This document shows positions 7,431 to 14,520 of a stretch of 23,906 nt of DNA, piece by piece. This stretch comes from JACCUZ01 sp038246575. GTDB taxonomy: Bacteria; Actinomycetota; Actinomycetes; JACCUZ01. Both the position numbers and the translations under genes were made by a program. The stretch spans positions 1-23,906 of the forward strand of contig JBBRVU010000048.1 in the NCBI GenBank assembly GCA_038246575.1, read 5' to 3'. Every line of letters begins with the position of its first letter. Position 1 is the first letter of the stretch. The notes under the pieces are model-generated. The model made no database searches and was not told where the DNA came from. It saw only the letters and a program-made list of their open reading frames with translations.

Positions 7431-7898
7431 ATGACCGATCCCGAGCCTCGCTGGCTCGATGCCGAGGAGCAGCAGGCCTGGCGCGCCTTCCTGGACTTCG
7501 TCGGGCACCTCGACGACACCCTCGACCGTCAGCTCCAGCGCGACGCCGGGATGCCCCACGCCTACTACCAGGTGCTCGCGATGCTTTCCGAGGCCCCGGG
7601 ACGCACGCTGCGGATGAGCCAGCTGGCCCAGCAGACCCTGTCCTCGGCCAGCCGGCTCTCGCATGCGGTCGCCCGGCTGGAGGAGAAGGGCTGGGTCCGC
7701 CGCGAGCGGCACCCGACCGACCGCCGCGGCGCCCTGGCGGTCCTGACCGACAGCGGGTTCGCGGCGCTGGAAGCGGCCGCGCCGGGCCACGTGTCGGAGG
7801 TGCGCGCTGCCTTGTTCGACCGGCTCAGCGCCGACCAGCTGGCCTCCATGCGCGCCGTCTTCGTGCGGTTGACCGACGGAGCCCGCGACCGCGGATAG
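7431..7898 (+). CDS. MarR family transcriptional regulator
   Basis: The product is 155 aa, the normal size for a dimeric MarR repressor. The winged helix-turn-helix is visible at about residues 62-105: LRMSQLAQQTLSSASRLSHAVARLEEKGWVRRE, followed by the wing PTDRRGALAVLTDSG. Helices at both ends form the dimerisation region (AWRAFLDFVGHLDDTLDRQL at the N-terminus). ATG 7431 is chosen over GTG 7425 because it sits 7 nt after a -10-like hexamer. The gene is divergent from the VOC gene with two TTGA-N4-TCAA sites between them, so that gene is its likely target and it may autoregulate. The inducing ligand is unknown; phenolic or quinone compounds are typical for such pairs. Confidence 0.93.
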   Translation: MTDPEPRWLDAEEQQAWRAFLDFVGHLDDTLDRQLQRDAGMPHAYYQVLAMLSEAPGRTLRMSQLAQQTLSSASRLSHAVARLEEKGWVRRERHPTDRRGALAVLTDSGFAALEAAAPGHVSEVRAALFDRLSADQLASMRAVFVRLTDGARDRG

Positions 7899-7901
7899 CC
7901 T
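7896..7901 (+). promoter_or_regulatory. TAGCCT -10 hexamer before LOG gene 1
   Basis: The hexamer includes the marR stop codon TAG and lies 7 nt before ATG 7909. It shares the 11-mer TAGCCTGCCGA with the start of the VOC gene at 4969. No Shine-Dalgarno is visible. Confidence 0.45.
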
Positions 7902-7908
7902 GCCGACC

Positions 7909-8781
7909 ATGGCAATCGAGTTCACCCCCGAGGAAGAAGCCCGGGACCACCCCGCGGAGAAGCACAAGGGCCCGGTGACGCTTCGCCGACGCCAGGTCGA
8001 GACGAGCACCACCGACCAACGGCTGTTGGACACGCGCGGTCCCACGGACTGGGTCCATGCCGACCCGTGGCGAGTGCTGCGCATCCAGTCCGAGTTCGTC
8101 GAGGGTTTCGGCACGCTCGCCGAGCTGGGACGGGCGGTCAGCGTCTTCGGCTCGGCCCGGGTGGACCGAGACTCCGAGGACTACTCGCTCGGGGTCCAGC
8201 TGGGCAAGCTGCTCTCCGATGCGGGTTACGCCGTCATCACCGGCGGGGGGCCGGGTGCGATGGAGGCCGCCAACAAGGGCGCCTGCGAGGCGGGCGGCGT
8301 CTCGGTGGGCCTCGGGATCGAGCTGCCCTTCGAGCAGGGCATGAACGAGTGGGTCGACATCGGGGTCAACTTTCGCTACTTCTTCGCCCGCAAGACGATG
8401 TTCGTCAAGTACGCCCAGGGCTTCATCGTGCTGCCCGGTGGCTTCGGCACGTTCGACGAGCTGTTCGAGGCGTTGGTCCTCGTTCAGACTCGCAAGGTGA
8501 CCTCCTTCCCGGTGGTCCTCGTCGGGACGGCCTACTGGGGTGGGCTCGTCGACTGGCTTCGCAACACCGTGCTCCCCGGCGGGAAGATCGCCGAGAAGGA
8601 CCTCGACCTGTTCACCGTCACCGACGACCCGGCCGAGGCGGTCCGGATCATCGTGGATGCCGACACCGAGGAGCAGCGCCGCATCGAGCACGAGGCTGCC
8701 CAGACGGTCGAGGCCGACCTCGCGCGCGCCAAGGCGTCCGGTGGCCCTGGCGGGGACCGTCGCGCGTCGGAGCGGGGCTAG
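7909..8781 (+). CDS. LOG/TIGR00730 family Rossmann-fold protein (long form)
   Basis: The product is 290 aa. The lysine-decarboxylase-like Rossmann domain is at about residues 72-270. VSVFGSARV (from 77), GGGPGAMEAANKGA (112-125), the R161-K162 pair and PGGFGTFDE (176-184) are the nucleotide-binding and catalytic motifs of LOG phosphoribohydrolases, which release a free base from nucleoside 5'-monophosphates, such as cytokinin ribotides. An extra 70-residue N-terminus rich in charge and a charged C-terminal tail set it apart from the compact LOG that follows. Members of this longer group may be pyrimidine/purine nucleotide 5'-monophosphate nucleosidases. The gene lies 10 nt after marR and 8 nt before the second LOG gene. 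Confidence 0.85.
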   Translation: MAIEFTPEEEARDHPAEKHKGPVTLRRRQVETSTTDQRLLDTRGPTDWVHADPWRVLRIQSEFVEGFGTLAELGRAVSVFGSARVDRDSEDYSLGVQLGKLLSDAGYAVITGGGPGAMEAANKGACEAGGVSVGLGIELPFEQGMNEWVDIGVNFRYFFARKTMFVKYAQGFIVLPGGFGTFDELFEALVLVQTRKVTSFPVVLVGTAYWGGLVDWLRNTVLPGGKIAEKDLDLFTVTDDPAEAVRIIVDADTEEQRRIEHEAAQTVEADLARAKASGGPGGDRRASERG

Positions 8782-8789
8782 CCAGACCC

Positions 8790-9392
8790 GTGGCTGCGGT
8801 CTGCGTCTTCTGCTCGTCCAGCGGCCGGATCGACGCGTCGTACGTCGAGCTCGCCGCCGAGGTCGGCACCGTGCTCGCCGGCCGCGGCCACAGCCTGGTC
8901 ACCGGCGGGGGAAGCGTGTCCTGCATGGGGGCGGTCGCTCGGGCGGCCCGCGCCGGCGGCGCCCACACGGTGGGGGTGATCCCGCAGGTGCTGCTCGACC
9001 TCGAGGTCGCCGACCACGACGCCGACGAGCTGCTGGTGACCCCCGACATGCGGGCCCGCAAGGGGCTGATGGACGAGCGCGCCGACGCATTCCTCACCTT
9101 GCCCGGCGGGCTCGGCACCCTTGAGGAGCTTGTCGAGATCTGGGTGTCGCGAACGTTGGCGATGCACGGCAAGCCCGTCGTCGTGCTCGACCCGGATGGC
9201 CTCTATGAACCGCTGCGAGCGCAGATCGACCTGCTCGTGGACCGCGGTTTCATGCGCGCGCCGGCGAGGGATGTCGTGATCTGGGTCCGATCAGCCGCCG
9301 AAGCGCTGGACGCGATCGAAGCGGCTCTGGCCACGCCGTCGCAACCGGTGCTGTCCGCGGCTCCGGACGAGATCCTCGAAGCGGAGCCCTAG
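8790..9392 (+). CDS. LOG family protein (cytokinin riboside 5'-monophosphate phosphoribohydrolase type)
   Basis: The product is 200 aa, the classical LOG size. VCVFCSSSG starts the Rossmann fold, GGGSVSCMG (39-47) binds phosphate, R90-K91 in MRARKGLM and PGGLGTLEE (105-113) complete the active site. Known LOG proteins hydrolyse N6-modified AMP to base plus ribose 5-phosphate. The M. tuberculosis homologue in the same locus (Rv1205) has been linked to cytokinin production. GTG 8790 is chosen because the first strand begins immediately after it and the previous gene ends at 8781; the open frame further upstream is antisense-like noise over LOG gene 1. Two different LOG-type genes in a row suggest split substrate ranges. 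Confidence 0.9.
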   Translation: MAAVCVFCSSSGRIDASYVELAAEVGTVLAGRGHSLVTGGGSVSCMGAVARAARAGGAHTVGVIPQVLLDLEVADHDADELLVTPDMRARKGLMDERADAFLTLPGGLGTLEELVEIWVSRTLAMHGKPVVVLDPDGLYEPLRAQIDLLVDRGFMRAPARDVVIWVRSAAEALDAIEAALATPSQPVLSAAPDEILEAEP

Positions 9393-9407
9393 CCGGTCTC
9401 GGTGCCG

Positions 9408-9752
9408 TCAGGTGCGAGTGACGGCGGCGACGATTCCGACCCACGTCGCTGCCTCGCCGGCGCTGACCGCGGCAGCCTTCCGGTAGGGCGCCACCAGGAC
9501 GACGACCGGCAGCATGCTCGTCGCGTGCAGGACGTCGACGAGGCTCCCGGCCTCGGCCACCTCCCGCCGCGGCTCGGCCACGAGCCAGGCGCCTTGCGCC
9601 AGGTCGCGCACCGCCAGTGCGCCCGCCGCAGCCCGACCCAGTGGCGGCAGCGTTCCCCCGAACCTCGCCCGTCGAGTCCCGATCCCCCACAGGGACAGCA
9701 GACCGACCGCAATTCGCGCACCGCCCACGACGCGCAGCGTCCGCTCGCTCAT
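9408..9752 (-). CDS. small membrane protein of unknown function
   Basis: The product is 114 aa. Hydrophobic segments occur at about residues 7-25 (VVGGARIAVGLLSLWGIG), 40-57, 70-85 (HATSMLPVVVLVAPY) and 95-112, consistent with three or four short membrane spans. The pattern recalls small DUF4267-type membrane proteins, but I cannot confirm the family. Its ATG overlaps the TGA of the SDR gene (ATGA), so translation is coupled to it. It ends 15 nt from the convergent LOG gene. Confidence 0.65.
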   Translation of the reverse strand: MSERTLRVVGGARIAVGLLSLWGIGTRRARFGGTLPPLGRAAAGALAVRDLAQGAWLVAEPRREVAEAGSLVDVLHATSMLPVVVLVAPYRKAAAVSAGEAATWVGIVAAVTRT

Positions 9753-10744
9753 CTGCGAGACAGCGCGATCCCCGCGCTGACGAGAGCCGCGGCAACGCCA
9801 GCCCCGATCGCGCCGTGGTGGTGACTGGCCCACTGCTGCACGCTGCGGGCATGTGCTGTGTCGTCGAAGATGCCGTGGGTGCCGAAGTCGCGGTCGGCAT
9901 CTGCCGGCTCCCACAGGTTCGTCGGTGCGTCCGGCTGGTGTGGCTCGGATGTCTGTTGCGACGCGAACCCGGTGCGGCCGAGGTACCTGTCAAGCAGGCC
10001 TGGCGCCACCGCGTTGGCGGCCAACGTCAGTGCAGTCGACGAGCCCACCCAGTATTCACGCCGCTTCGGGTGGTCAGCGGCGTACAGCACAGCTCTTGCG
10101 GCCACCTCGGGCTGGTAGATCGGCGGCACGGGCTGTGGATGGCGGGGGAGCCGGGACAGCACCCAGGAGAACTGCGGCGTGTTGACCGCCGGCATCTGCA
10201 CCATGGTCACGCGCACGTTGCTCTTCTCGTGCAGCAGCTCGCAGCGCAGCGCCTCGTGGAAGCCCTGGATCGCGTGCTTCGCTCCGCAGTACGCGGTCTG
10301 CAACGGGATGCCGCGGTACGCCAGGGCCGAGCCGACCTGGACGATGGTGCCCCGATCGCGCGGCTTCATCCGGCGCAGTGCGGACATCGTGCCGTAGACA
10401 TAGCCGAGGTAGCTCACCTCGGTGACGCGCTTGAACTCCTCCGCAGCGATGTGCTCGAAGCGGGAGAAGATCGAGCTGAAGGCGTCATTGACCCAGACGT
10501 CGATCTCGCCGAGGCTGCCCTCGACCTGCTCAGCGGCGGCCTCGACCTGATCGGCGTCCGCTGTGTCGGTCACGATGACCAGGGCTTCTCCGCCGGCTCG
10601 TCGAACCTCATCGGCGGCCGCGTCGAGCCCCGCCTGTCCGCGCGCGAGCAGGGCGACCTTGGCCCCGCGGGCGCCGAACGCGACCGCCGTCGCTCGGCCG
10701 ATTCCTCCGCTGGCCCCTGTGACGACGACGACTTGTGCAGGCAT
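9749..10744 (-). CDS. SDR family oxidoreductase with C-terminal hydrophobic tail
   Basis: This is a classical short-chain dehydrogenase/reductase, 331 aa, longer than the usual 250. Residues 1-245 hold the NAD(P)-binding Rossmann domain: TGASGGIG (9-16), N86 in WVNDAF in place of the usual NAG, S139, Y152 and K156 (YCGAK). R35 after the second strand suggests NADP preference, which is an inference. The last 85 residues are an extension containing a His-rich stretch (SHHHGAIG) and a final hydrophobic helix (GAGVAAALVSAGIALSRR), possibly a membrane anchor. Start ATG 10744 has GAGGAG 8 nt upstream. It overlaps the small membrane protein gene by 4 nt and lies 113 nt after folP2. Substrate is unknown. 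Confidence 0.9.
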   Translation of the reverse strand: MPAQVVVVTGASGGIGRATAVAFGARGAKVALLARGQAGLDAAADEVRRAGGEALVIVTDTADADQVEAAAEQVEGSLGEIDVWVNDAFSSIFSRFEHIAAEEFKRVTEVSYLGYVYGTMSALRRMKPRDRGTIVQVGSALAYRGIPLQTAYCGAKHAIQGFHEALRCELLHEKSNVRVTMVQMPAVNTPQFSWVLSRLPRHPQPVPPIYQPEVAARAVLYAADHPKRREYWVGSSTALTLAANAVAPGLLDRYLGRTGFASQQTSEPHQPDAPTNLWEPADADRDFGTHGIFDDTAHARSVQQWASHHHGAIGAGVAAALVSAGIALSRR

Positions 10745-10857
10745 GACGTCCGCTCCTCGGTGCGTGGTGGTGTCATCGCCCCTGCTACCCGGCCCACGCA
10801 GTGCTACTCACTCGGCGCGGCAGACCACGATGCCGTTCTCGCGCCGGGTCGGTGCGC

Positions 10858-11721
10858 TCACGCGAGCGCCCGACGGGCGACCGCGGGGGACTGGGTGCCC
10901 CGGATGGCACCGACGGTGTCCAGCACCCGGCGCGTCTCGCGCACCTGATGAGCGCGGAACACTTGCGCCCCGTGCCAGGCGCTGATGGCCGTCGCCGCGA
11001 GGGAGGCCTCCAGCCGGTTGTCCTTGTCGGCATCGAGCACCTCGCCGAGGAACTTCTTGTTCGACACCGCGACCAGCACCGGCCAGTCAGTGGCGACGAG
11101 TTCGTCGAGTCGGCGGGTGACCTCCAGCGAGTGGTACGTGTTCTTCCCGAAGTCGTGCGCTGCGTCGACCAGGATCCCGTCGCGTCGGACGCCAAGACCC
11201 ACTGCCCGCTCGGCAAGACCGGTCACCACTGACACCACGTCGGCCACCACGTCGTCGTAGGCCACCCGGTGCGGGTCGGTGCGCGGGGGCAGTCCACCGG
11301 CGTGGCTGCAGACCAGCCCGGCGCCGAACTCGGCGGCCACCACGGCGAGGTCGGGGTCGGCACCCTGCCACGCGTCGTTGACCAGGTCGGCGCCCGCTCC
11401 GCATGCCGCCGCGGCAACGTCGGCCCGCCAGGTGTCCACGCTGATCACCAGGTCCCGGTGGCGCCGCCGGACGAGCCCGACGAACGGCACGACCCGCTCG
11501 ATCTCCTCCGCCGTCGTGACGGGCTCGCCCGGTCCGGCCTTGACCCCGCCGATGTCCACGATCGCCGCGCCCAGTGCCACAGCGGCATCGACGGCGGCCA
11601 GGGCCGAGTCGTCGGCGACGTTGGCGCCGAGGTCGAAGAACGAGTCGGGCGTCCGGTTGACGATCGCCATGACCACCAGCTCGTCGTCGGCGAACTCCCG
11701 GGTGCCCAGCCGTAGCGTCAT
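10858..11721 (-). CDS. folP2: FolP2-type dihydropteroate synthase homologue with altered substrate loops
   Basis: This is a TIM-barrel protein of 287 aa, homologous to dihydropteroate synthase. IVNRTPDSFFDLG (20-32), ISVDTWRADVA (93-103) and AVSNKKFLGEVLD (218-230) align with DHPS landmarks. Key loops differ from true DHPS: the ESTRPG loop reads VKAGPG (60-65), SRK reads SNK (220-222), and DPGIGFGK reads DAAHDFGK (186-193). Mycobacterial FolP2 has the same kind of changes and, as I recall, lacks DHPS activity, so folate synthesis should not be assumed. The ATG at 11721 has no clear Shine-Dalgarno. It is 25 bp from the divergent DivIVA-domain gene. The gpgS gene that follows folP2 in mycobacteria is absent here. 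Confidence 0.85.
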   Translation of the reverse strand: MTLRLGTREFADDELVVMAIVNRTPDSFFDLGANVADDSALAAVDAAVALGAAIVDIGGVKAGPGEPVTTAEEIERVVPFVGLVRRRHRDLVISVDTWRADVAAAACGAGADLVNDAWQGADPDLAVVAAEFGAGLVCSHAGGLPPRTDPHRVAYDDVVADVVSVVTGLAERAVGLGVRRDGILVDAAHDFGKNTYHSLEVTRRLDELVATDWPVLVAVSNKKFLGEVLDADKDNRLEASLAATAISAWHGAQVFRAHQVRETRRVLDTVGAIRGTQSPAVARRALA

Positions 11722-11746
11722 GTGCCCAGCGTGGCACGATCGAGAC

Positions 11747-12040
11747 GTGCCGATCCTCCTGCTGCTCCTGCTCCTCGCCGTGATCGGCGGGATCGCTGTC
11801 GTGGCCGCCGGCCGCGGCGGGTCACTGCCCACGTCCGAGCCGGATCGCTCGCCCCGCGCCCGGCTGCCCATCGACGATGTCGACCGCAGTGCCATCGACG
11901 GGCTCCGGTTCACCCTGGCTTTCCGCGGCTACCGGATGGACGAGGTCGACGCGGTCCTGGACCATCTTGCCGGCGAGCTCGAGGCGCGGAACGCCCGGAT
12001 CAGCGAGATCGAGCGCTCGCACCAGGCACCGGAGGTCTAG
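11747..12040 (+). CDS. small membrane protein with DivIVA domain (Rv1209-like)
   Basis: The product is 97 aa. An N-terminal transmembrane helix (about 2-22, LLLLLLLAVIGGIAVVAAG) is followed by a short linker and a DivIVA-type motif at about 52-90: LRFTLAFRGYRMDEVDAVLDHLAGELEARNARI, a membrane-associated coiled-coil unit. Proteins of this type sit beside tag in many actinobacteria. A link to polar growth or the envelope is inferred from the domain. The GTG start at 11747 is chosen because the helix begins at once. No Shine-Dalgarno is visible. GGAGG at 12031-12035 near its end is the ribosome site of the next gene, so the two form an operon. Confidence 0.85.
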   Translation: MPILLLLLLLAVIGGIAVVAAGRGGSLPTSEPDRSPRARLPIDDVDRSAIDGLRFTLAFRGYRMDEVDAVLDHLAGELEARNARISEIERSHQAPEV

Positions 12041-12043
12041 GCC

Positions 12044-12472
12044 ATGGCCGAGCTGGTCGTCACCCAGGTTGTCGCAGCGCCCGCGGAGCAGGTGTGGGAG
12101 GCGCTCACCGACTGGTCCGTGCACGACCAGTGGATGCTTTTCACCCGGGCCGAGGGTGGCCGCGGTGAGGGCGAGACCATCGCCGCCTTCACCGGCATCG
12201 GGCCCATCGGCTTCCTCGACACGATGACGATCACGGTGTGGGAGCCGCCGCGCCGCGCCGTCGTGCGGCACACAGGCAGGGTCGTCAAGGGATCGGGGGC
12301 CTTCGAGGTCGAGCCGCTGGGCGACCGCCGGTCGCGCATCGTGTGGTCGGAGTGGGTGATCCTGCCCTTCGGTCCGGTCGGTCGCCTCGGCTGGCCGGTT
12401 GCCCGCGTGGTCGTCAAGGCAGGTGTGCAGTTCTCGCTGCGCCGGCTCGCGAGGTACGTCGAAGCCGCATGA
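12044..12472 (+). CDS. SRPBCC (START-like/polyketide cyclase) family protein
   Basis: The product is 142 aa with the hallmark start of the SRPBCC helix-grip fold: VVTQVVAAPAEQVWEALTDWSVHDQWM (4-30), and a C-terminal helix (RVVVKAGVQFSLRRLARYVE) that closes the pocket. Such proteins bind hydrophobic ligands; no ligand can be read here. ATG 12044 has GGAGG 8 nt upstream. Its TGA overlaps the tag ATG (ATGA), so translation is coupled. In the mycobacterial locus the DivIVA-domain gene is followed directly by tagA as far as I recall, so this gene looks like a lineage-specific insertion. Confidence 0.85.
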   Translation: MAELVVTQVVAAPAEQVWEALTDWSVHDQWMLFTRAEGGRGEGETIAAFTGIGPIGFLDTMTITVWEPPRRAVVRHTGRVVKGSGAFEVEPLGDRRSRIVWSEWVILPFGPVGRLGWPVARVVVKAGVQFSLRRLARYVEAA

Positions 12473-13041
12473 CCGGAGTCGTCGCCGGTGCCGACGGACG
12501 CCCGCGCTGCCCTTGGGGTGCTGGGACGCCGGACTACACGGCCTACCACGACGGCGAGTGGGGCCGTTCCGTTCACGGCGAGTCGGCCCTGTTCGAGCGG
12601 ATCAGCCTCGAGGCGTTCCAGTCGGGCCTGTCCTGGCTGACCATCCTTCGCAAGCGCGAGGCGTTCCGCAGCGCCTTTGCCGGCTTCGACCCGGCGTCGG
12701 TCGCGGCTTTCGACGACGACGAGGTCGCACGGTTGCTCGCCGACGCGGGCATCGTGCGCAACCGCGCGAAGGTGCTCGCCACGATCGCCAACGCCCGTTC
12801 CGTCGTCGCGCTGGACGGCGGGCTGGACGCGCTGCTGTGGTCGTTCGCCCCTTCCGCCGACGGCCGCGTGCCCAGGACACTTGACGACGTCCCTGCTGTG
12901 ACGTCGGAGTCGACCGCGATGGCGAAAGCGTTGAAGAGCAACGGGTTTCGCTTCGTTGGCCCGACGACGGCGTACGCCCTCATGCAGGCCACGGGGATGG
13001 TGAACGACCACCTCGCCGACTGTGCGTTCCGCGGCCGCTGA
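12469..13041 (+). CDS. tag: DNA-3-methyladenine glycosylase I
   Basis: Tag removes 3-methyladenine from alkylated DNA to start base excision repair. The 190-aa product has the family zinc ligands C14 (RCPWG), H27 (YHDGEWG), H181 and C185 (NDHLADC). It also has the active-site glutamate E48 in FERISLEAFQSGLSW, followed by the helix-hairpin-helix core and the FRFVGPTTAYALMQATG segment. Start ATG 12469 overlaps the SRPBCC stop. It ends 19 nt before the convergent SnoaL-like gene; that spacer holds the 10-bp palindrome GCCGGCCGGC but no T tract. Confidence 0.95.
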   Translation: MTGVVAGADGRPRCPWGAGTPDYTAYHDGEWGRSVHGESALFERISLEAFQSGLSWLTILRKREAFRSAFAGFDPASVAAFDDDEVARLLADAGIVRNRAKVLATIANARSVVALDGGLDALLWSFAPSADGRVPRTLDDVPAVTSESTAMAKALKSNGFRFVGPTTAYALMQATGMVNDHLADCAFRGR

Positions 13042-13060
13042 CTGCCGGCCGGCGAGCCGC

Positions 13061-13534
13061 TCAGGTGTCGCGGAACGCCTCGAGCCCGCCGCGCGCCCTG
13101 TCGCGTACGGAATGCTTGAGCACCGGCGCCCAGCCGAGCAGCAGCCCGGGAAGACCAAGGGCCTGGCGTGACCAGCGCCAGAAGTCGAACGTGTCGCGCT
13201 GCAGCACGATCCTGCCGGTGTCGTCGAACCGGAACCACGAGGAGACGTCGTTGACAACGTGCCGGCCGGTCTGCCCGAAGGTGTACCGCGCGATCCACCG
13301 GGCGCTGCCGGTGCGGTTCTCCGCCGAGCGGTCCACGACCTCGACGGTCATGTCGGTAGCCCGCCCGATCAGCATCCGCCACATGTCCTGCGGCTCCCCG
13401 TCGCTCAGGCCGACGAAGACCTCGTCCGTGAACGTCGCATCGGGTGCGTAGCAGGCCGCCATCGCCTCCGCGTCGTGGCTGCCCATCGCCGCGTAGAGCC
13501 GCTGGATGGTCGCCAGGTTGACGTCCTCGCCCAC
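13061..13534 (-). CDS. SnoaL-like / nuclear transport factor 2 family protein
   Basis: The product is 157 aa. The first helix (NLATIQRLYAAMGSHDAEAMAACYAPDATFTDEVF) and the following sheet, ending in WFRFDDTGRIVLQRDTFDFWRWSRQAL, fit the cone-shaped NTF2/SnoaL fold used for small-ligand binding or isomerase activity. A basic hydrophobic tail (LPGLLLGWAPVLKHSVRDRAR) follows. GTG 13534 starts 2 nt after the stop of the enoyl-CoA hydratase gene, with GAGGGA about 8 nt upstream, so it is probably the last gene of that operon. The open frame upstream of the GTG is noise over the hydratase gene. No substrate can be named. Confidence 0.85.
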   Translation of the reverse strand: MGEDVNLATIQRLYAAMGSHDAEAMAACYAPDATFTDEVFVGLSDGEPQDMWRMLIGRATDMTVEVVDRSAENRTGSARWIARYTFGQTGRHVVNDVSSWFRFDDTGRIVLQRDTFDFWRWSRQALGLPGLLLGWAPVLKHSVRDRARGGLEAFRDT

Positions 13535-13536
13535 GG

Positions 13537-14325
13537 TCAGCGTCCCTCGAACGTCGGCGACTGCTTGGCGAGGAAGGACTTCACGGCGCCGAGGTGGTCC
13601 TCCGTGGTCCCCGTGAGCGACATCATCTGCCCCTCGAAGTCCAGCGAGGCCGCCAGGCCGTGACCGGCGGAGTGGGCCACCGAGCGACGGATCGCGCCGT
13701 AGGCCACCGTCGGGCCGCCGGCCAGGCGCACGGCCATGGCGGCTGCCCGGCCGGCGACCTCGTCGCCGGCGACGACCTCGGTCACCAGGCCGAGCTCCAG
13801 GGCTTGGGCGGCGGTCAGGGTCGGCGAGAGCATCAGCAGCTCCTTGGCCTTGGCCATGCCCACGAGCCGCGGCAGGGTCCACGACGAGCCAGAGTCGGCC
13901 GAGAGCCCGATCCCCGGGAACGCCATCGTGATCTTGGCGGTGTCGGCCAGGATGCGGAAGTCGCAGGCGAACGCGAACGCCGCCCCGGCCCCCGCCGCTG
14001 TCCCGTTCATGGCGGCGATCACCGGCTTCGGCATGGTGGCGAGCAGCGTGGCTATCGGCGTGTAGTGGTCCGGGACGGTCGCCCAGACGGCGTCCAGGTC
14101 GTGCTCGAGGTTGTGGGCGTGCTCGGCCAGGTCCTGGCCGACGCAGAAGGCCCGGCCGGTGCCGGTGAGCACGACTGCGCGCACGTCATCGTCGGCCGCT
14201 GCCCTCTGCAGCGTCTCGAGCAGCGCGAGCTTGAGCTCGGTGGTCAGCGCGTTCATCGCGTCGGGACGGTTCAGCGTGACCGTCGCGACCGCGTCGGCAA
14301 CGGCGTAGCTCAGGACGTCGGGCAC
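13537..14325 (-). CDS. enoyl-CoA hydratase/isomerase, PaaG-like
   Basis: This is a crotonase-superfamily protein of 262 aa. The oxyanion-hole segments are GRAFCVGQDL (57-66) and NGTAAGAGAAFAFACD (107-122). D144 in LSADSGSSWTLPRLVG sits where the catalytic Asp of PaaG (oxepin-CoA forming isomerase) lies, and the C-terminus (VKSFLAKQSPTFEGR) closely matches PaaG. The usual hydratase glutamate pair is not evident, which favours an isomerase-type reaction. A PaaX-type regulator lies directly upstream on the same strand, supporting a phenylacetate-like or related CoA-thioester context, but no other paa genes are in the window. GTG 14325 has AGGGAG 4 nt upstream. Confidence 0.88.
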   Translation of the reverse strand: MPDVLSYAVADAVATVTLNRPDAMNALTTELKLALLETLQRAAADDDVRAVVLTGTGRAFCVGQDLAEHAHNLEHDLDAVWATVPDHYTPIATLLATMPKPVIAAMNGTAAGAGAAFAFACDFRILADTAKITMAFPGIGLSADSGSSWTLPRLVGMAKAKELLMLSPTLTAAQALELGLVTEVVAGDEVAGRAAAMAVRLAGGPTVAYGAIRRSVAHSAGHGLAASLDFEGQMMSLTGTTEDHLGAVKSFLAKQSPTFEGR

Positions 14326-14516
14326 GGCGCTCCCTACGGTTCGGTGCGGGCGGTGGGTCGGTGCGGCGTCAGTCTGTCAGGAGCCCCGGTGCCCGCACCC
14401 GCCTAGTGCTCTGCCGACAACTCTGTCAGCAGAGCACTAAGCGGCGGGCGGACCCACGCCATCGACGACGGCTCCACCAGGCGCTGACCCGGCTTCGCGG
14501 GTACGCCGGTCGCGGG
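14326..14516. other. intergenic spacer with three inverted repeats
   Basis: These 191 bases between the PaaX-type gene and the hydratase gene hold GGTGCGGGC/GCCCGCACC (14343-14351 and 14391-14399), a strong 36-base palindrome (14404-14439) and CTGACCCG/CGGGTCAG, which reaches into the regulator stop codon. No gene is visible. Confidence 0.6.
14404..14439. repeat. strong palindrome, 11-bp perfect arms plus inner 4-bp stem
   Basis: TAGTGCTCTGC (14404-14414) is the exact reverse complement of GCAGAGCACTA (14429-14439). GACA and TGTC pair inside, leaving a C/A mismatch and a 4-base loop. There is no T tract. It lies midway between the PaaX-type gene and the hydratase gene and could be a terminator, a regulator site or a small mobile repeat. 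Confidence 0.8.
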
Positions 14517-14520
14517 TCAG
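14484..14520 (-). terminator. hairpin at the 3' end of the PaaX-type gene
   Basis: CTGACCCG (14484-14491) and CGGGTCAG (14513-14520) are perfect 8-bp arms, and the stop codon of the regulator gene lies in the second arm. No T tract follows, so termination is uncertain. Confidence 0.4.

Noticed and set aside
9617..10948. 443-aa plus-strand open frame
   Set aside because: Antisense to the SDR gene, without recognisable motifs.
13042..13060. GCCGGCCGGC palindrome as a bidirectional terminator
   Set aside because: Only a short self-complementary stretch with no loop room and no T tract; such palindromes are frequent in DNA of this GC content.
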